Shown here: piece after piece, positions 1 through 12,300 of the stretch
Position numbering within the stretch: position 1 is the stretch's first letter
Layout: each line of letters starts with the position of its first letter
Source: Heracleum sosnowskyi
Lineage: Eukaryota > Streptophyta > Magnoliopsida > Apiales > Apiaceae
Direction: 5' to 3'
Assembly: GCA_030848705.1 (NCBI GenBank)
Contig: JAUIZM010000015.1
Coordinates: 992,001 to 1,056,000, forward strand
DNA length: 64,000 nucleotides
The notes under the pieces: generated by a model
What the model was told of the DNA's origin: nothing
Seen by the model: the letters and a program-made list of their open reading frames with translations, nothing else
The model's database searches: none
Program-made: the position numbers and the translations under genes

Positions 1-1
1 A

Positions 2-1517
2 TGGACAACTGAAAGCCAAGAGGCCTTTGAGGCCCTGAAGAAATACATGGTTGAGGCACCACTGCTGGCAAAGCCCAAGCCAGGGGATATTCTCTATTTG
101 TACTTGGCGGTCTCTAGCACAGCCCTTGGAGCCGTTTTGGTAAAAGAAGAATTGAAGGTTCAGAAACCCATCTACTATGTTAGTAAGATTCTACATGGGG
201 CGGAAATAAACTACTCAACGATTGAGAAGTTTGCCTTAGCCTTGATAATGGCCTCAAGAAAGCTACGCCCGTACTTCCAGGCTCACAAGATAGAGGTCTT
301 GACTGATCAACCTCTAAGAAACATCTTGCATAGCCCTCAAGTTAGTGGAAGGTTGATCAAATGGGCCATTGAATTGGGCGAATTCGACATCAAGTATAAG
401 CCTCGAACGACCATAAAAGCTCAAGCACGTGCTGACTTCATGGTTGAATGTACCATTGACAACCAAGAAGTCGGGGGACATGAAGTAATAGTGGAGGATG
501 AGAAATATCAAGAGATGGATTTCAAAGAATATTGGGTGCTCTATTTTGATGGAGCATCAAAAACAAAATCAAGTGGAGCCGGTTTAGTGCTACAAAGTCC
601 TGATGGATTCCTCATAGAGTATGCACTAAAACTTGACTTCTCAATGACAAACATGAGGCTGAGTATGAAGCTCTGATAGATGGTTTAGGGCTGGCTGGAG
701 CCTTGAGGGTCAAAACTCTGAAAGTATGTGGAGATTCGAGGCTAGTGGTTTCCCAAGTAAATGGGGAATTTGAGGCCAGGGATGAAGTCATGGCCAAGTA
801 CTTGAAACTTGTCAAGGCCATCATGACTCAGTTTGATGAATGCTATGTAGAGCACATTCCAAGGGAAGAAAACATGAAGGCTGATGCCTTGTCTAAATTT
901 GCTTCTTCCGAAATTGAAAACTATGCAGGGAGTGTATACTTCCAAGTCTTGAGGACCCCAAGCATCAACGGAAAGTTGGTAGCACCCATTGATGTTGCTA
1001 GTTGTTGGATAGATCCCATCAAAGCTCATCTGGAAACTGGGTGGTTACCCAACGACACTTCAGAGGCACGAAAGCTGTATGTGAGAGCATTAAGGTATGC
1101 CCTGATTGAGGGAATTCTATACAAGAAGTCTTTCATCATTCCTTATCTAAAATGCTTGAGACCCCAAGAGGCAGAATTGGCCCTAAGGGAAGTACATGAA
1201 GGAAATTGTGGGCAGCACTTGGGGGGGGGGGGCAGAACCCTTGCTCATAAAGTCACCCGTCTAGGTTTCTACTGGCCAAGCATGCTTTCTGATGCTAAAA
1301 GCTACGTGAAGAAGTGTGAACGGTGCCAGAAACATGCACCAGTGGTTAGACAACCACCAGAGATGATGACATCCATAAACTCACCTATCCTATTCGCCAT
1401 GTGGGGGATGGATATACTTGGACCATTTCCAATGGCAAGTTCGCAAAGAAAGTTCTTGATAGTAGCAATCGACTACTTCACCAAGTGGATTGAGGCTAAA
1501 CCTTTAGCCAAGATAAC
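2..1517 (+). pseudogene. Element A pol, first part: RNase H, second (aRNH) RNase H and start of integrase
   Basis: Reading starts at base 2 inside the first RNase H domain. Near base 651 one base is missing relative to element B, which shifts the frame from the base-2 frame to the base-1 frame. The second RNase H (plant-type, aRNH) starts near base 530 and ends near 900; the frameshift falls inside it. The integrase zinc-binding region (H-H-C-C) spans about 1195-1330, and the first catalytic Asp lies in the motif GMDILGP near 1408. A run of 12 G at 1221-1232 is 6 in element B, adding two in-frame glycines. The sequence is cut by element D in the codon after an Ile, between the first and second catalytic Asp of integrase. 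It continues in the same frame at 14299. The copy cannot make a working protein. Confidence 0.92.
1513..1517. repeat. Left target-site duplication of element D (ATAAC)
   Basis: ATAAC directly precedes the TGTAAGATCC start of element D and is repeated directly after its end at 14299-14303. Removing D and one copy restores the sequence found in element B at the same place in integrase. This proves the insertion point to the base. Confidence 0.97.
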
Positions 1518-4500
1518 TGTAAGATCCGGGAAAATTACGTGTTATTATATGATGTGAAATGAAATTTTAATTTCATATTAAGAGTTATTAAATGTTTTAT
1601 CTGTTTAAACGTGTTAAATTATTCGTTAAATGATTAAATATGTGACAATGTGATGCTATGTGATATGTGTGGGGAATTTGAAACTATTTTGAAAAGGGTG
1701 TTATACTATTTTATTTTATTTTAATTATTGAAAAGAAAATTTGGATCGTTCCCAAATTATTCGGGCAATTGGTATATCGTTCGTACCAATATTTCATTCG
1801 TTAAAGTGAAACGTATTCGAAAATATTCGTAATAGAAGTATTTTGGTTCGTATATCTATTATTAAACGATACTTGTAGTTATCCGTACTTTATGGATGCT
1901 TATCGTCTCGTGAAACGTGTATTCTGCTTTATTAAAGATTTAAAGCGTTTATTTTGTTAAATTATATTTAAAGCGATCTATCGGATCAGTATCGATCCAA
2001 AAATGTCGTTTGGGGTATTATTTTTCCGTTTAATATAAAAAGGCAAATCGTACTTTGTTTTGCGTATAATAAAGCATAATTACAGTTAAAAATCTAAAAA
2101 CCCCTGAAACGTGTTCTTCGTGTTCTTGAGAATCAAACCAACTTTTGAAAGCGTTATCGGATTCCGATTTCGATGTTCTTGTAACCAAAATGAATCTCTC
2201 ATCATCCTCTACCTAAATCCACCATCAAAATTCATGTGGGTATGATTTTCTGATTTTTCCGATTTTTAATCTATTTATTTATTTCGAATTTATTGATTTA
2301 ATTTGGGGTTTTCTTTGTTATTGATTGTTCTTGGTAATTGATGATATGATTAGATTGTGTGTGTTGTGCTGAGTGTTTTGATGATTTTTATTTGATTTTT
2401 AGAGCTTTAATTCGAGCTAATCGGAAATTTGAAGCTCGCCGGTTTTCTTTAAGTTTTGGCCGGACTTTTGATCCGTTGATGGGTTCTTGATTGTGTTCTA
2501 GCGGTTAGATAGATCGTAGGAAGGGGAATCGAATCATGTATTTAGTTTGATGTTTGGTCGAGGTTTTGTGGTTGGCCGGAAAAACGACGGTGCGACCGCC
2601 GACCGAAGTTCTTGCCGATTCCGGGCAGATGCCGTGTTTTCTGTGTTTGATTTAGCAGCGTTTTCGTATGGCCTGTGATTCCATACGTTTTTATGGAAAG
2701 CCCCGTGTTTTGGAATGGGTTGGAGTCGATTCCGGTGGCCGGAATCTGGGGAAGGTGGCCGGAAACTGGGTGGTGTTCTTGGTGACCCACCCATGTTCTT
2801 GGCGACCCGTTTACCCGGTTCCTGACCCGGTTTTGATCCTCCAAACCCTAATTGCATTCCTAAAAAAACCGTTTCTGGATTTTTATTTTAAAAATAATTC
2901 AAAAATTGTTTTAAAAATTCTAAAAATCATATCTTTGATTTAAAAATACATTTTATTATTCCGAAAATTTTATAAATTCATAAATATTTATTTAAAGTCG
3001 AAAATTGATTAAACTTAATTATTTTAATTATTTTTAATTAATAATTAATTAATTTAATTAATTGATTAATTCTTTTAATCAGTTAATTCTTAAAAATTAA
3101 TTATTAATTAGATTTAATTAATTAAAATTTCAGTTTAATTATTTTCAAACCTGTTTTATTATTTAAAAATAGTTTGAGCATTTAGAGAGTGTCAATTAAT
3201 TTTATTAATTGATTTAATTGCATTTAAAATACTTATATTGGATTTAAAAATTCGATTTTTGATTTAAAAATTGTTTGTGGCTTATTTAAATTCAAATAAG
3301 CTTTGTGTGATGTTTTAAAAATAGTTATAAGTGCTATGTGATTTGTATGAGTTGTGTAATGTGTTTTATAGTCAGTATATGCCCGTACTAGGGCTAGTGT
3401 CTGAGTTTTAAATATCGTAAATTATACCGGACGTCTGATACGTACCCGGTTACTTGTTTAAATGTGTTATGTGAATGATGTGAATTATCTGTTGTTGAGT
3501 CATGCATGCGAATAAATTGTGTGGAGACTTGTTTGAGTAATTGGTTGTGTCTAATGTTATCACGAGGGGTAGATGGGATAGAAATTTGTCGGTTATGTTA
3601 GAAAGTGAGATTTACGAGGCCGTTGACTTGGATGTTGACTTTTTATAGTATGGGGATTTTCGTCAAGCGAGTTACGTGGATTACTTATGTGGTTGATTGC
3701 GATTGGTCTATCAATTGAGATGTGGATGTTTATGCAACAGAGATATCGGTAAGTGCGTCGAAGTTAAGTTACGATCATTTATAATATGAGGATTATACGT
3801 TGAAGACTAAGTACCGTCTCATGTTTGACTATCGAGGCTGGCACGTGGATTCGAAATGGTAAAAGCAGACTAGTGGTATTCGCAAGAGCGTTAAAGCAAA
3901 GAAGGACGGAAGTAGAGAATCGTGCGACAAGACAGAATAAGGAGGAAATCGTATTGTTTCAGCGTTACGAAATAGCTAAGGACCAGAGGCAAGTGTTTAT
4001 ACCCTTGCTTATTAATTAAGGGATATTATCTTGAATTATTAGTGTGCATGTTGAATGCTTATTACTGAATTTTCAAATGTTGATTTCTTTTGCATTGAAT
4101 TGCAAGTATGTTATTTAATCTCGTAAATTGACGAGTACTCTTTTATACCTTTTGAGTTTAGATTCATATTTTCATATTGATTGGAAAGATATACTTATTA
4201 TATTGAAAAGTTTGAAGAGATAATTATGGGCCGTATACTAAGGCTTTCTTTTAAAAGACATGATTTTAAAATATTAGGTTGGAATATTGCCAACCCTAGA
4301 TGAGTGGGAACTTACGAACCCTATGTTGAAAACGTTATTTTAAATTCCGAAGTTGTGGTACTTGTTCTACAAGTATTCCATTTTTCCATCCTGCACCCTT
4401 GCAACTATTATTATCATTTCTTGTTAATGCGATCATCTGATCCATTCCCTGATTCGAATTCATTTATGCTGTGCATGATTTAGTTTACTTCCTTCAAATA

Positions 4501-6466
4501 CGAGGCTTATCTATTATAAGTATATGTTCGAAGGACTTGAACTATTTCTGCCAGAAGTTAATAAACCTTTGTTTTCTTCATTTATAAACTTCACCCTGAA
4601 TTTTTCTTAAACTTGAACTTGACTTTCTTGTCACTTACCAGATTGTTGAATCTTAACTAATTCTTCCATAATGTGATGAATTGAACTGTTAAGGCCATCT
4701 AGAGCCTGTTCTTTGAACCCTATTCCATATTGAGTTATTGCAAATTCTGTTGATATCATAATGCCTGTTTCATATCAGATTCAATCTTGTTAAGCATGTT
4801 ATTGTTTATTCTTTGAACCCTACTCTATATTGACTTGTTACACTTTTCTGTTGATATCATATTGTCTGTTTCATATCAGACTTAACCTTGTTGAGCATGT
4901 CATTGTTTATTCTTCATTATATCCCAGTTGTTACATCGAACTCGTCGATGCTTATTATATTGTCACTTTTCATGTGCACCTCCCCATATTGTGTCGATCT
5001 CGTCGATACTAGATTATATTGTTATTCCTTAATGGATTCTTCATAATTGAACTGTTTCCTGGAACGTGAGTTTTCCAGCAATTGTTGTATTAGGTTGTCG
5101 ATTCTTCCGACACCTGATTGTCGAAGTAAGGTTGTCAATTGTTCTGACACCTGACGTATATAATATAGAATTGGAATGTTTTTAAAAATGGACCAATTAT
5201 TGGTCGATGTAATTAAGGCCCAGATTGGCCTAGGATCCAGTAGAGGACTATGACATGAGCTAGTCCGGGGTTGATGCGTGGCTGGCCAGCAGCACAACCT
5301 TTGTATTTGATAATTGTTAAAAATCCAATTCTAATATGAATTTTCATTTCTAGGATGAGTTACATCCATATACTTTGTACTTGTGAGATATGACCTGATT
5401 CTCAGGTTTATTCGTTGCGTGAAGTTGTTGGTTTGTTGATTATTAATAGTGGTTTCAATCTTGCTGAAATCGCTTACTCTTAATACATTCGGATTCCAAA
5501 TAGTCGAAATCCACTTCCTTGATTCCATTGGCAGTCGTGAGATATCTATCTTGTTGAGTTTTATTCATACCGCATATCCAGTCGGTACCATGCTGAAGTC
5601 TTGAAGTGCGTTCTTTATTTCTTAACCGAGCGTGTTGGCTCATTCTTGCCCCTTGATTATTCTAACCTTCCAGAGTTGTTGATTTCGGAAAATGTCGTGA
5701 ATAGACCTGTTATCTTCAAATTAGTATTTTTGTACAAACTATGGTCTTGAAGACGTACGAGTTATATTTATTTCATATTTTCTACATACTATTGTAGTTA
5801 TTGTTGATTCGGTCATCGTAACGACCTATATAAATCTTCTGTGTTTTAAAACTATTCGGTTGCGAGAAGCTAAATGAGATATTGTGATAAATTACCAAAC
5901 TTACTTTGAAAATATTAGAGATTACAAATGTTTAAGCCATAGGCTTGTTTATTTGAAAATCCAAAGTTTATTTTGGAAACCTTTCGTATCATATTTAATA
6001 ATACGCTTGCTGAGCAATTCATTCGCTCATACTTGTTTTATTTATATATATTTTAGCCTGCCGGAAAGAAGGTGTATTGGCGAGAGTTGTCCGCGTAGCT
6101 GATCAGAGATGGGGAAAGATATTAGCGTAAAGACGTTTTGATCCAGAGCATTGGAGCTAGTGAGAGGTTTTGTATATAGATGTTTTCTATTGCTTAATAT
6201 ATTGTATAAGATTAGTTGCCTGGTATACTTCTTATCGAAGTTATACTAGTGTATTAGAATTTTGTAAAGAGAATGGTTGTAAAGAAGAAAGATTGTTGTA
6301 ATGAATTTGGATTCTTGTTTCTAGCACTATAACCTTTAAAGATTCTTGGTAGAGTTGGGGTCACAGATATTATTATTATTGTGTTGATTTTATATTGAAC
6401 AGGTTGTTTGGATTAAGAGTGCAGTGTGACGACCAAATCATTGACCCCGGATTTGGGGGCGTTACA
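1518..6466 (+). repeat. 5' LTR of element D (4949 bp)
   Basis: Starts TGTAAGATCCGGG and ends GGGGGCGTTACA. It is colinear with 9350-14298 at a constant offset of 7832 bases, so there is no net indel. Differences seen are T2572/C10404, A2602/G10434 and T3128/A10960. Short reading frames inside it (for example 2534-2857, 2668-2943 and 3825-4019) recur unchanged in the other LTR; they have no recognisable domains and I do not call them genes. Parts match the LTR of element C in reverse complement, including the GGCCTAGGATCC region near 5228 and the CCGGTTCCTGACCC region near 2816. Confidence 0.96.
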
Positions 6467-6468
6467 GT

Positions 6469-6480
6469 TGGTATCAGAGC
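6469..6480 (+). promoter_or_regulatory. Primer binding site of element D (initiator tRNA-Met type)
   Basis: TGGTATCAGAGC lies two bases after the LTR end. It is complementary to the 3' end of plant initiator tRNA-Met, the usual primer of chromovirus-type Ty3/gypsy elements. Element C carries the same 12 bases at 28110-28121. Confidence 0.9.
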
Positions 6481-6723
6481 AAGGGTTATAGTAAAACTAG
6501 AACGAGAGCGCGTGGGAGTGTATATAGTTATATAAGGAACGTCAGAGCTCATTTAGAGTTCGTGTTGGACTATTGGATATAGTACCACTGAGTGAGTTAA
6601 GATAGAGGTATACGATTAAGATGATTGTGCTGAGGTGGATAGAATTTCATACGATTGTAGCTGTCTATGGCGGAGTCTTCGAGGACTATTACGAGTTGAC
6701 GGCGACGTACGATATTGATAACC

Positions 6724-6847
6724 TTGCGACGTGGAAAAGAAGGACTGAAATCGAATAACGTGGAAAGGAAGGACTGGAATCGAATAACGTCGAGAAGAAG
6801 GGCTGGAATCGAATGACGTGGAGAAAAAGGGCTGAAGTCGAATAACG
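6724..6847 (+). repeat. 29-bp minisatellite in the interior of element D
   Basis: About four imperfect copies of a 29-base unit containing GAATAACGTGGAAAGGA begin near 6724, 6753, 6782 and 6811, with the next start at 6840. It sits about 260 bases after the primer site, where gag would normally start. Open frames across it on the minus strand are repeat artefacts. Confidence 0.75.
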
Positions 6848-8888
6848 AGCTATTAAAGGAAGCGACGGAGGAGTCATGTGTGAAGACCCTGGTAATACCC
6901 TCCCATCCTAAGGAAATATTTGACATTTCTTTAATCGAAACTTGTGTTGGTGAATATATTCCACCTTTTGACTTTGTACTTGATACTTTTGATCAATCAT
7001 GATTGCAATTGCATCAGAGGTTGTTGTGACATCTATTTCAATTTGTGAAGCCTGTTGAAAATATGTTATTTAAATTCCAACTCCTTCATTCTTCCGGAGT
7101 GGATAACTCTAATTGTGATGTAACACTATTTGTTGATACTTCCTTTCTGGTTGTTCTTCTTTTCTGAAATAACACCTTTGGAATTTATTCAATTTCAACC
7201 CAAGGTGTGTATTTGAGATTTCTTATCGAAAAGCCTTGGTTATTATTTTGACTTTAAATTCTTTCATATTTCTCTACTCCAACTGAGATAAACAACCCTA
7301 TTTATAGGGGACACAAGGACTATCTGTCTATGTGATAGAAGTCTGACGGGACGCCGTCACTTGTGTGTTGTGAAATACAAGAAGGCTAATTACCTTTAGT
7401 ACTGTCTTAATAGAGACACACAACATTGAGTTCATGTGATCAAATTGGTCTCTCAGTAATTCTTTCACTTCCAATAATGTTTGCTTTGGAATGTACAGAT
7501 TTGGTAACCCCAATTGTGGGACATTTGCTACGATATAGGATCTTTTCACTTCAAACTATCATGAACTTCTTATTTCAAATAATCTGGGAGGTATACCATT
7601 AGGGTGAACTGGAAATTACCCTACCCTATAGAATGAAGAATTTGCGATTGAATTACCACGAACGAAAGCGGATTGCGATGCGATTAGAATACTAGTAATA
7701 TATATAACGGAGCCAGTTGTTCTCTTTCTATCGATTAACGTTATGATGTGGAAAAGGCGAAGTTAGATAATTCAAGAGTTGATTGGAAATTGGGAAATGT
7801 GTAATTGTGCTGATGATATCCCGTGTTGTGGAAGATGGACATAATAGATTTCTGTCTCAATGAGAAGAACTTTTAAGATTGGATGATAGGCTAATATTGG
7901 AGAATGAGTTGAACTTTGAGTATTTCAGGATTGTATGATACGGTTGCAAGTCTTTTGTTCACAATGGTTAAGATAGATTTTACCAGTCGATGTGGATGAA
8001 TAGAATGAGAATCAAGATGATGTCGAGTTGATCAAGCTGTTTGGGAAATAAGAAGGAGCCATGGAGAAGGTGTCATGAGTGTTACTGTGAATGTATCTTC
8101 TGAATTATTTAAGAATTAGATGGAGGACAATTAAGTTATTGGGACTAAGTAGAACAATTTTTAAAGGTATGGGATTAAGTCACCAAGCTGATAAGGAATA
8201 TTCTGACAATTGTAGATAGGAAAAGAAGATGAAGAGGTGTTAATAAGGATTTAAAGACAATGGATGAGGTAATGACAGGTTGTTTTCAGGTGAAGAGTTA
8301 ATTGGCATGAAAGGTATGTGATTGTTGAAAGTAGTTGTTAGATATATTGGAGGTAGATAAAGTTGACCCAAGAATGTGGATGGCTGATAGTACGAGTGGT
8401 AAAAGGAGAGAATTGAGATGTAAATATCTTCGGTACAAGGATTAGAAGGAATGGAGCTTTAAGGTTATGATAACAAGAGATTAACTAGAAGGAATGACGG
8501 ACATGGGGATTCAACCAGGATTGATTAAAGAGAAAGGGCTACACAAAGGAAAGAGTTATGGAAATAGAAAAGGATTCAACTATATGAGGGAACGAGAAAG
8601 TATAAGGGATAAGAAGGAAATGCAAGGATATATATGAGGGGTTTCAAAAGGGATACTAGTGTTGCTGAATATCTAAGTACTTGAGGTGTTGGAAAGAGAA
8701 GACAAAATAACAGAGGTATAGTAGACGATTACAACTAAAGAGATTCCTGAAGGGAGATGAAGACATGTTGAGATAAACTGCGTAGTAGAGTTGCTAAGGC
8801 CTAGAGCTTATCGTGATGTTATTTGGGGTTATTATTGGCTGATTAATGAGAGATAATAGTACGGCATGGAATGACGAGTTCAATTGTA
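6848..8888 (+). other. Interior of element D without recognisable genes
   Basis: No intact reading frame and no convincing domain. A block from about 6903 to 7600 is T-rich and differs in composition from the A/G-rich DNA around it. Read on the minus strand it contains CCCTATAAATAGGG near 7295, which looks like a core promoter. It is bounded by CTCCCA near 6899 and TGGGAG near 7585, so it may be a small insertion or solo LTR. The rest (7600-8888) is purine-rich, consistent with decayed gag-pol, but I could not align it by eye. Confidence 0.5.
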
Positions 8889-9300
8889 TTTGACAGAGAT
8901 CCGCGACTTAATTGAAGAATTCAGACAGACTGTGATTGTGTGCTAAATTTTGAAGGTAATTGGGAGGATCGTTTACCGCTGATTAGATTTCCTTGCGACA
9001 ACAGTTACGATGACGATTTTGAAATGCTACCTTACGACGACTTATTGAGTGTTGGGATAGTGCGTATAAGTTTGCTTGCCACCCCGTGAGTGGTGTATTC
9101 ATAGTGTATTTCGTAGAATATGAGGCTATAGAGATCTAGTTAAATTGTTCTATGTTGAGTAACCGATTGAGATATTGAGTCAGTATGAGAGAGTGATGAG
9201 TAATAGAGGAGTCAAATTAGTATGAGTATGAGGAGAGATCCTAAGGTTGAAGAGTCAACCTAGGAATTTGAGAATGAGATGTTGGAAATTATCCACCTGT
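8889..9300 (+). pseudogene. Chromovirus integrase and chromodomain remnant inside element D
   Basis: The translation from 8889 contains DRDPR, then after a deletion FEGNWEDRLPL and a decayed copy of the following region. These align with SDRDPRF and FEGSWDDHLPL in the integrase of element C. About 30 residues between them are missing, including the stretch with the catalytic Glu. From about 9160 the reading resembles the chromodomain of C, ending KVEEST, a stop, then EFENEMLE (C has WELESEMLE). Several stops interrupt it. This is the best evidence that D descends from a C-like autonomous element. Confidence 0.85.
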
Positions 9301-9336
9301 GTTTACGCGAGCTGATTCTGAGGACAGAATCCTGTT

Positions 9337-9349
9337 AAGGGGGGAAGGA
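9337..9349 (+). promoter_or_regulatory. Polypurine tract of element D
   Basis: AAGGGGGGAAGGA directly abuts the 3' LTR (TGTAAGATCC). The same 13 bases precede the 3' LTR of element C (22346-22358, minus strand), and the 10 or so bases before it also match. Confidence 0.92.
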
Positions 9350-12300
9350 TGTAAGATCCGGGAAAATTACGTGTTATTATATGATGTGAAATGAAATTTT
9401 AATTTCATATTAAGAGTTATTAAATGTTTTATCTGTTTAAACGTGTTAAATTATTCGTTAAATGATTAAATATGTGACAATGTGATGCTATGTGATATGT
9501 GTGGGGAATTTGAAACTATTTTGAAAAGGGTGTTATACTATTTTATTTTATTTTAATTATTGAAAAGAAAATTTGGATCGTTCCCAAATTATTCGGGCAA
9601 TTGGTATATCGTTCGTACCAATATTTCATTCGTTAAAGTGAAACGTATTCGAAAATATTCGTAATAGAAGTATTTTGGTTCGTATATCTATTATTAAACG
9701 ATACTTGTAGTTATCCGTACTTTATGGATGCTTATCGTCTCGTGAAACGTGTATTCTGCTTTATTAAAGATTTAAAGCGTTTATTTTGTTAAATTATATT
9801 TAAAGCGATCTATCGGATCAGTATCGATCCAAAAATGTCGTTTGGGGTATTATTTTTCCGTTTAATATAAAAAGGCAAATCGTACTTTGTTTTGCGTATA
9901 ATAAAGCATAATTACAGTTAAAAATCTAAAAACCCCTGAAACGTGTTCTTCGTGTTCTTGAGAATCAAACCAACTTTTGAAAGCGTTATCGGATTCCGAT
10001 TTCGATGTTCTTGTAACCAAAATGAATCTCTCATCATCCTCTACCTAAATCCACCATCAAAATTCATGTGGGTATGATTTTCTGATTTTTCCGATTTTTA
10101 ATCTATTTATTTATTTCGAATTTATTGATTTAATTTGGGGTTTTCTTTGTTATTGATTGTTCTTGGTAATTGATGATATGATTAGATTGTGTGTGTTGTG
10201 CTGAGTGTTTTGATGATTTTTATTTGATTTTTAGAGCTTTAATTCGAGCTAATCGGAAATTTGAAGCTCGCCGGTTTTCTTTAAGTTTTGGCCGGACTTT
10301 TGATCCGTTGATGGGTTCTTGATTGTGTTCTAGCGGTTAGATAGATCGTAGGAAGGGGAATCGAATCATGTATTTAGTTTGATGTTTGGTCGAGGTTTTG
10401 TGGCTGGCCGGAAAAACGACGGTGCGACCGCCGGCCGAAGTTCTTGCCGATTCCGGGCAGATGCCGTGTTTTCTGTGTTTGATTTAGCAGCGTTTTCGTA
10501 TGGCCTGTGATTCCATACGTTTTTATGGAAAGCCCCGTGTTTTGGAATGGGTTGGAGTCGATTCCGGTGGCCGGAATCTGGGGAAGGTGGCCGGAAACTG
10601 GGTGGTGTTCTTGGTGACCCACCCATGTTCTTGGCGACCCGTTTACCCGGTTCCTGACCCGGTTTTGATCCTCCAAACCCTAATTGCATTCCTAAAAAAA
10701 CCGTTTCTGGATTTTTATTTTAAAAATAATTCAAAAATTGTTTTAAAAATTCTAAAAATCATATCTTTGATTTAAAAATACATTTTATTATTCCGAAAAT
10801 TTTATAAATTCATAAATATTTATTTAAAGTCGAAAATTGATTAAACTTAATTATTTTAATTATTTTTAATTAATAATTAATTAATTTAATTAATTGATTA
10901 ATTCTTTTAATCAGTTAATTCTTAAAAATTAATTATTAATTAGATTTAATTAATTAAAAATTCAGTTTAATTATTTTCAAACCTGTTTTATTATTTAAAA
11001 ATAGTTTGAGCATTTAGAGAGTGTCAATTAATTTTATTAATTGATTTAATTGCATTTAAAATACTTATATTGGATTTAAAAATTCGATTTTTGATTTAAA
11101 AATTGTTTGTGGCTTATTTAAATTCAAATAAGCTTTGTGTGATGTTTTAAAAATAGTTATAAGTGCTATGTGATTTGTATGAGTTGTGTAATGTGTTTTA
11201 TAGTCAGTATATGCCCGTACTAGGGCTAGTGTCTGAGTTTTAAATATCGTAAATTATACCGGACGTCTGATACGTACCCGGTTACTTGTTTAAATGTGTT
11301 ATGTGAATGATGTGAATTATCTGTTGTTGAGTCATGCATGCGAATAAATTGTGTGGAGACTTGTTTGAGTAATTGGTTGTGTCTAATGTTATCACGAGGG
11401 GTAGATGGGATAGAAATTTGTCGGTTATGTTAGAAAGTGAGATTTACGAGGCCGTTGACTTGGATGTTGACTTTTTATAGTATGGGGATTTTCGTCAAGC
11501 GAGTTACGTGGATTACTTATGTGGTTGATTGCGATTGGTCTATCAATTGAGATGTGGATGTTTATGCAACAGAGATATCGGTAAGTGCGTCGAAGTTAAG
11601 TTACGATCATTTATAATATGAGGATTATACGTTGAAGACTAAGTACCGTCTCATGTTTGACTATCGAGGCTGGCACGTGGATTCGAAATGGTAAAAGCAG
11701 ACTAGTGGTATTCGCAAGAGCGTTAAAGCAAAGAAGGACGGAAGTAGAGAATCGTGCGACAAGACAGAATAAGGAGGAAATCGTATTGTTTCAGCGTTAC
11801 GAAATAGCTAAGGACCAGAGGCAAGTGTTTATACCCTTGCTTATTAATTAAGGGATATTATCTTGAATTATTAGTGTGCATGTTGAATGCTTATTACTGA
11901 ATTTTCAAATGTTGATTTCTTTTGCATTGAATTGCAAGTATGTTATTTAATCTCGTAAATTGACGAGTACTCTTTTATACCTTTTGAGTTTAGATTCATA
12001 TTTTCATATTGATTGGAAAGATATACTTATTATATTGAAAAGTTTGAAGAGATAATTATGGGCCGTATACTAAGGCTTTCTTTTAAAAGACATGATTTTA
12101 AAATATTAGGTTGGAATATTGCCAACCCTAGATGAGTGGGAACTTACGAACCCTATGTTGAAAACGTTATTTTAAATTCCGAAGTTGTGGTACTTGTTCT
12201 ACAAGTATTCCATTTTTCCATCCTGCACCCTTGCAACTATTATTATCATTTCTTGTTAATGCGATCATCTGATCCATTCCCTGATTCGAATTCATTTATG

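Larger units (their letters stand above)
1..1517 (+). mobile_element. Element A, Tat-lineage Ty3/gypsy retrotransposon, left part (enters from the window edge)
   Basis: This is the pol portion of a Ty3/gypsy element whose 5' LTR and gag lie outside the window. Its translation matches the pol of element B (41371-44727, opposite strand) nearly residue for residue, so A and B belong to one family. The order RNase H, second RNase H, integrase is the hallmark of the Tat lineage. A is interrupted at 1517/1518 by element D and resumes at 14299 with the same five bases (ATAAC) repeated. Its 3' LTR is at 16852-17357. Confidence 0.93.

Noticed and set aside
314..511. Antisense frames over the pol genes of A, B and C (for example 43099-43296 and 43532-43909)
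   Set aside because: Shadows of the coding strand, which has clear domain content.
2534..6102. Several 60-110 codon frames inside the left LTR of D, recurring at 10366-13934
   Set aside because: They are in noncoding LTR DNA, duplicated only because the LTR is duplicated, and show no domain or start context.
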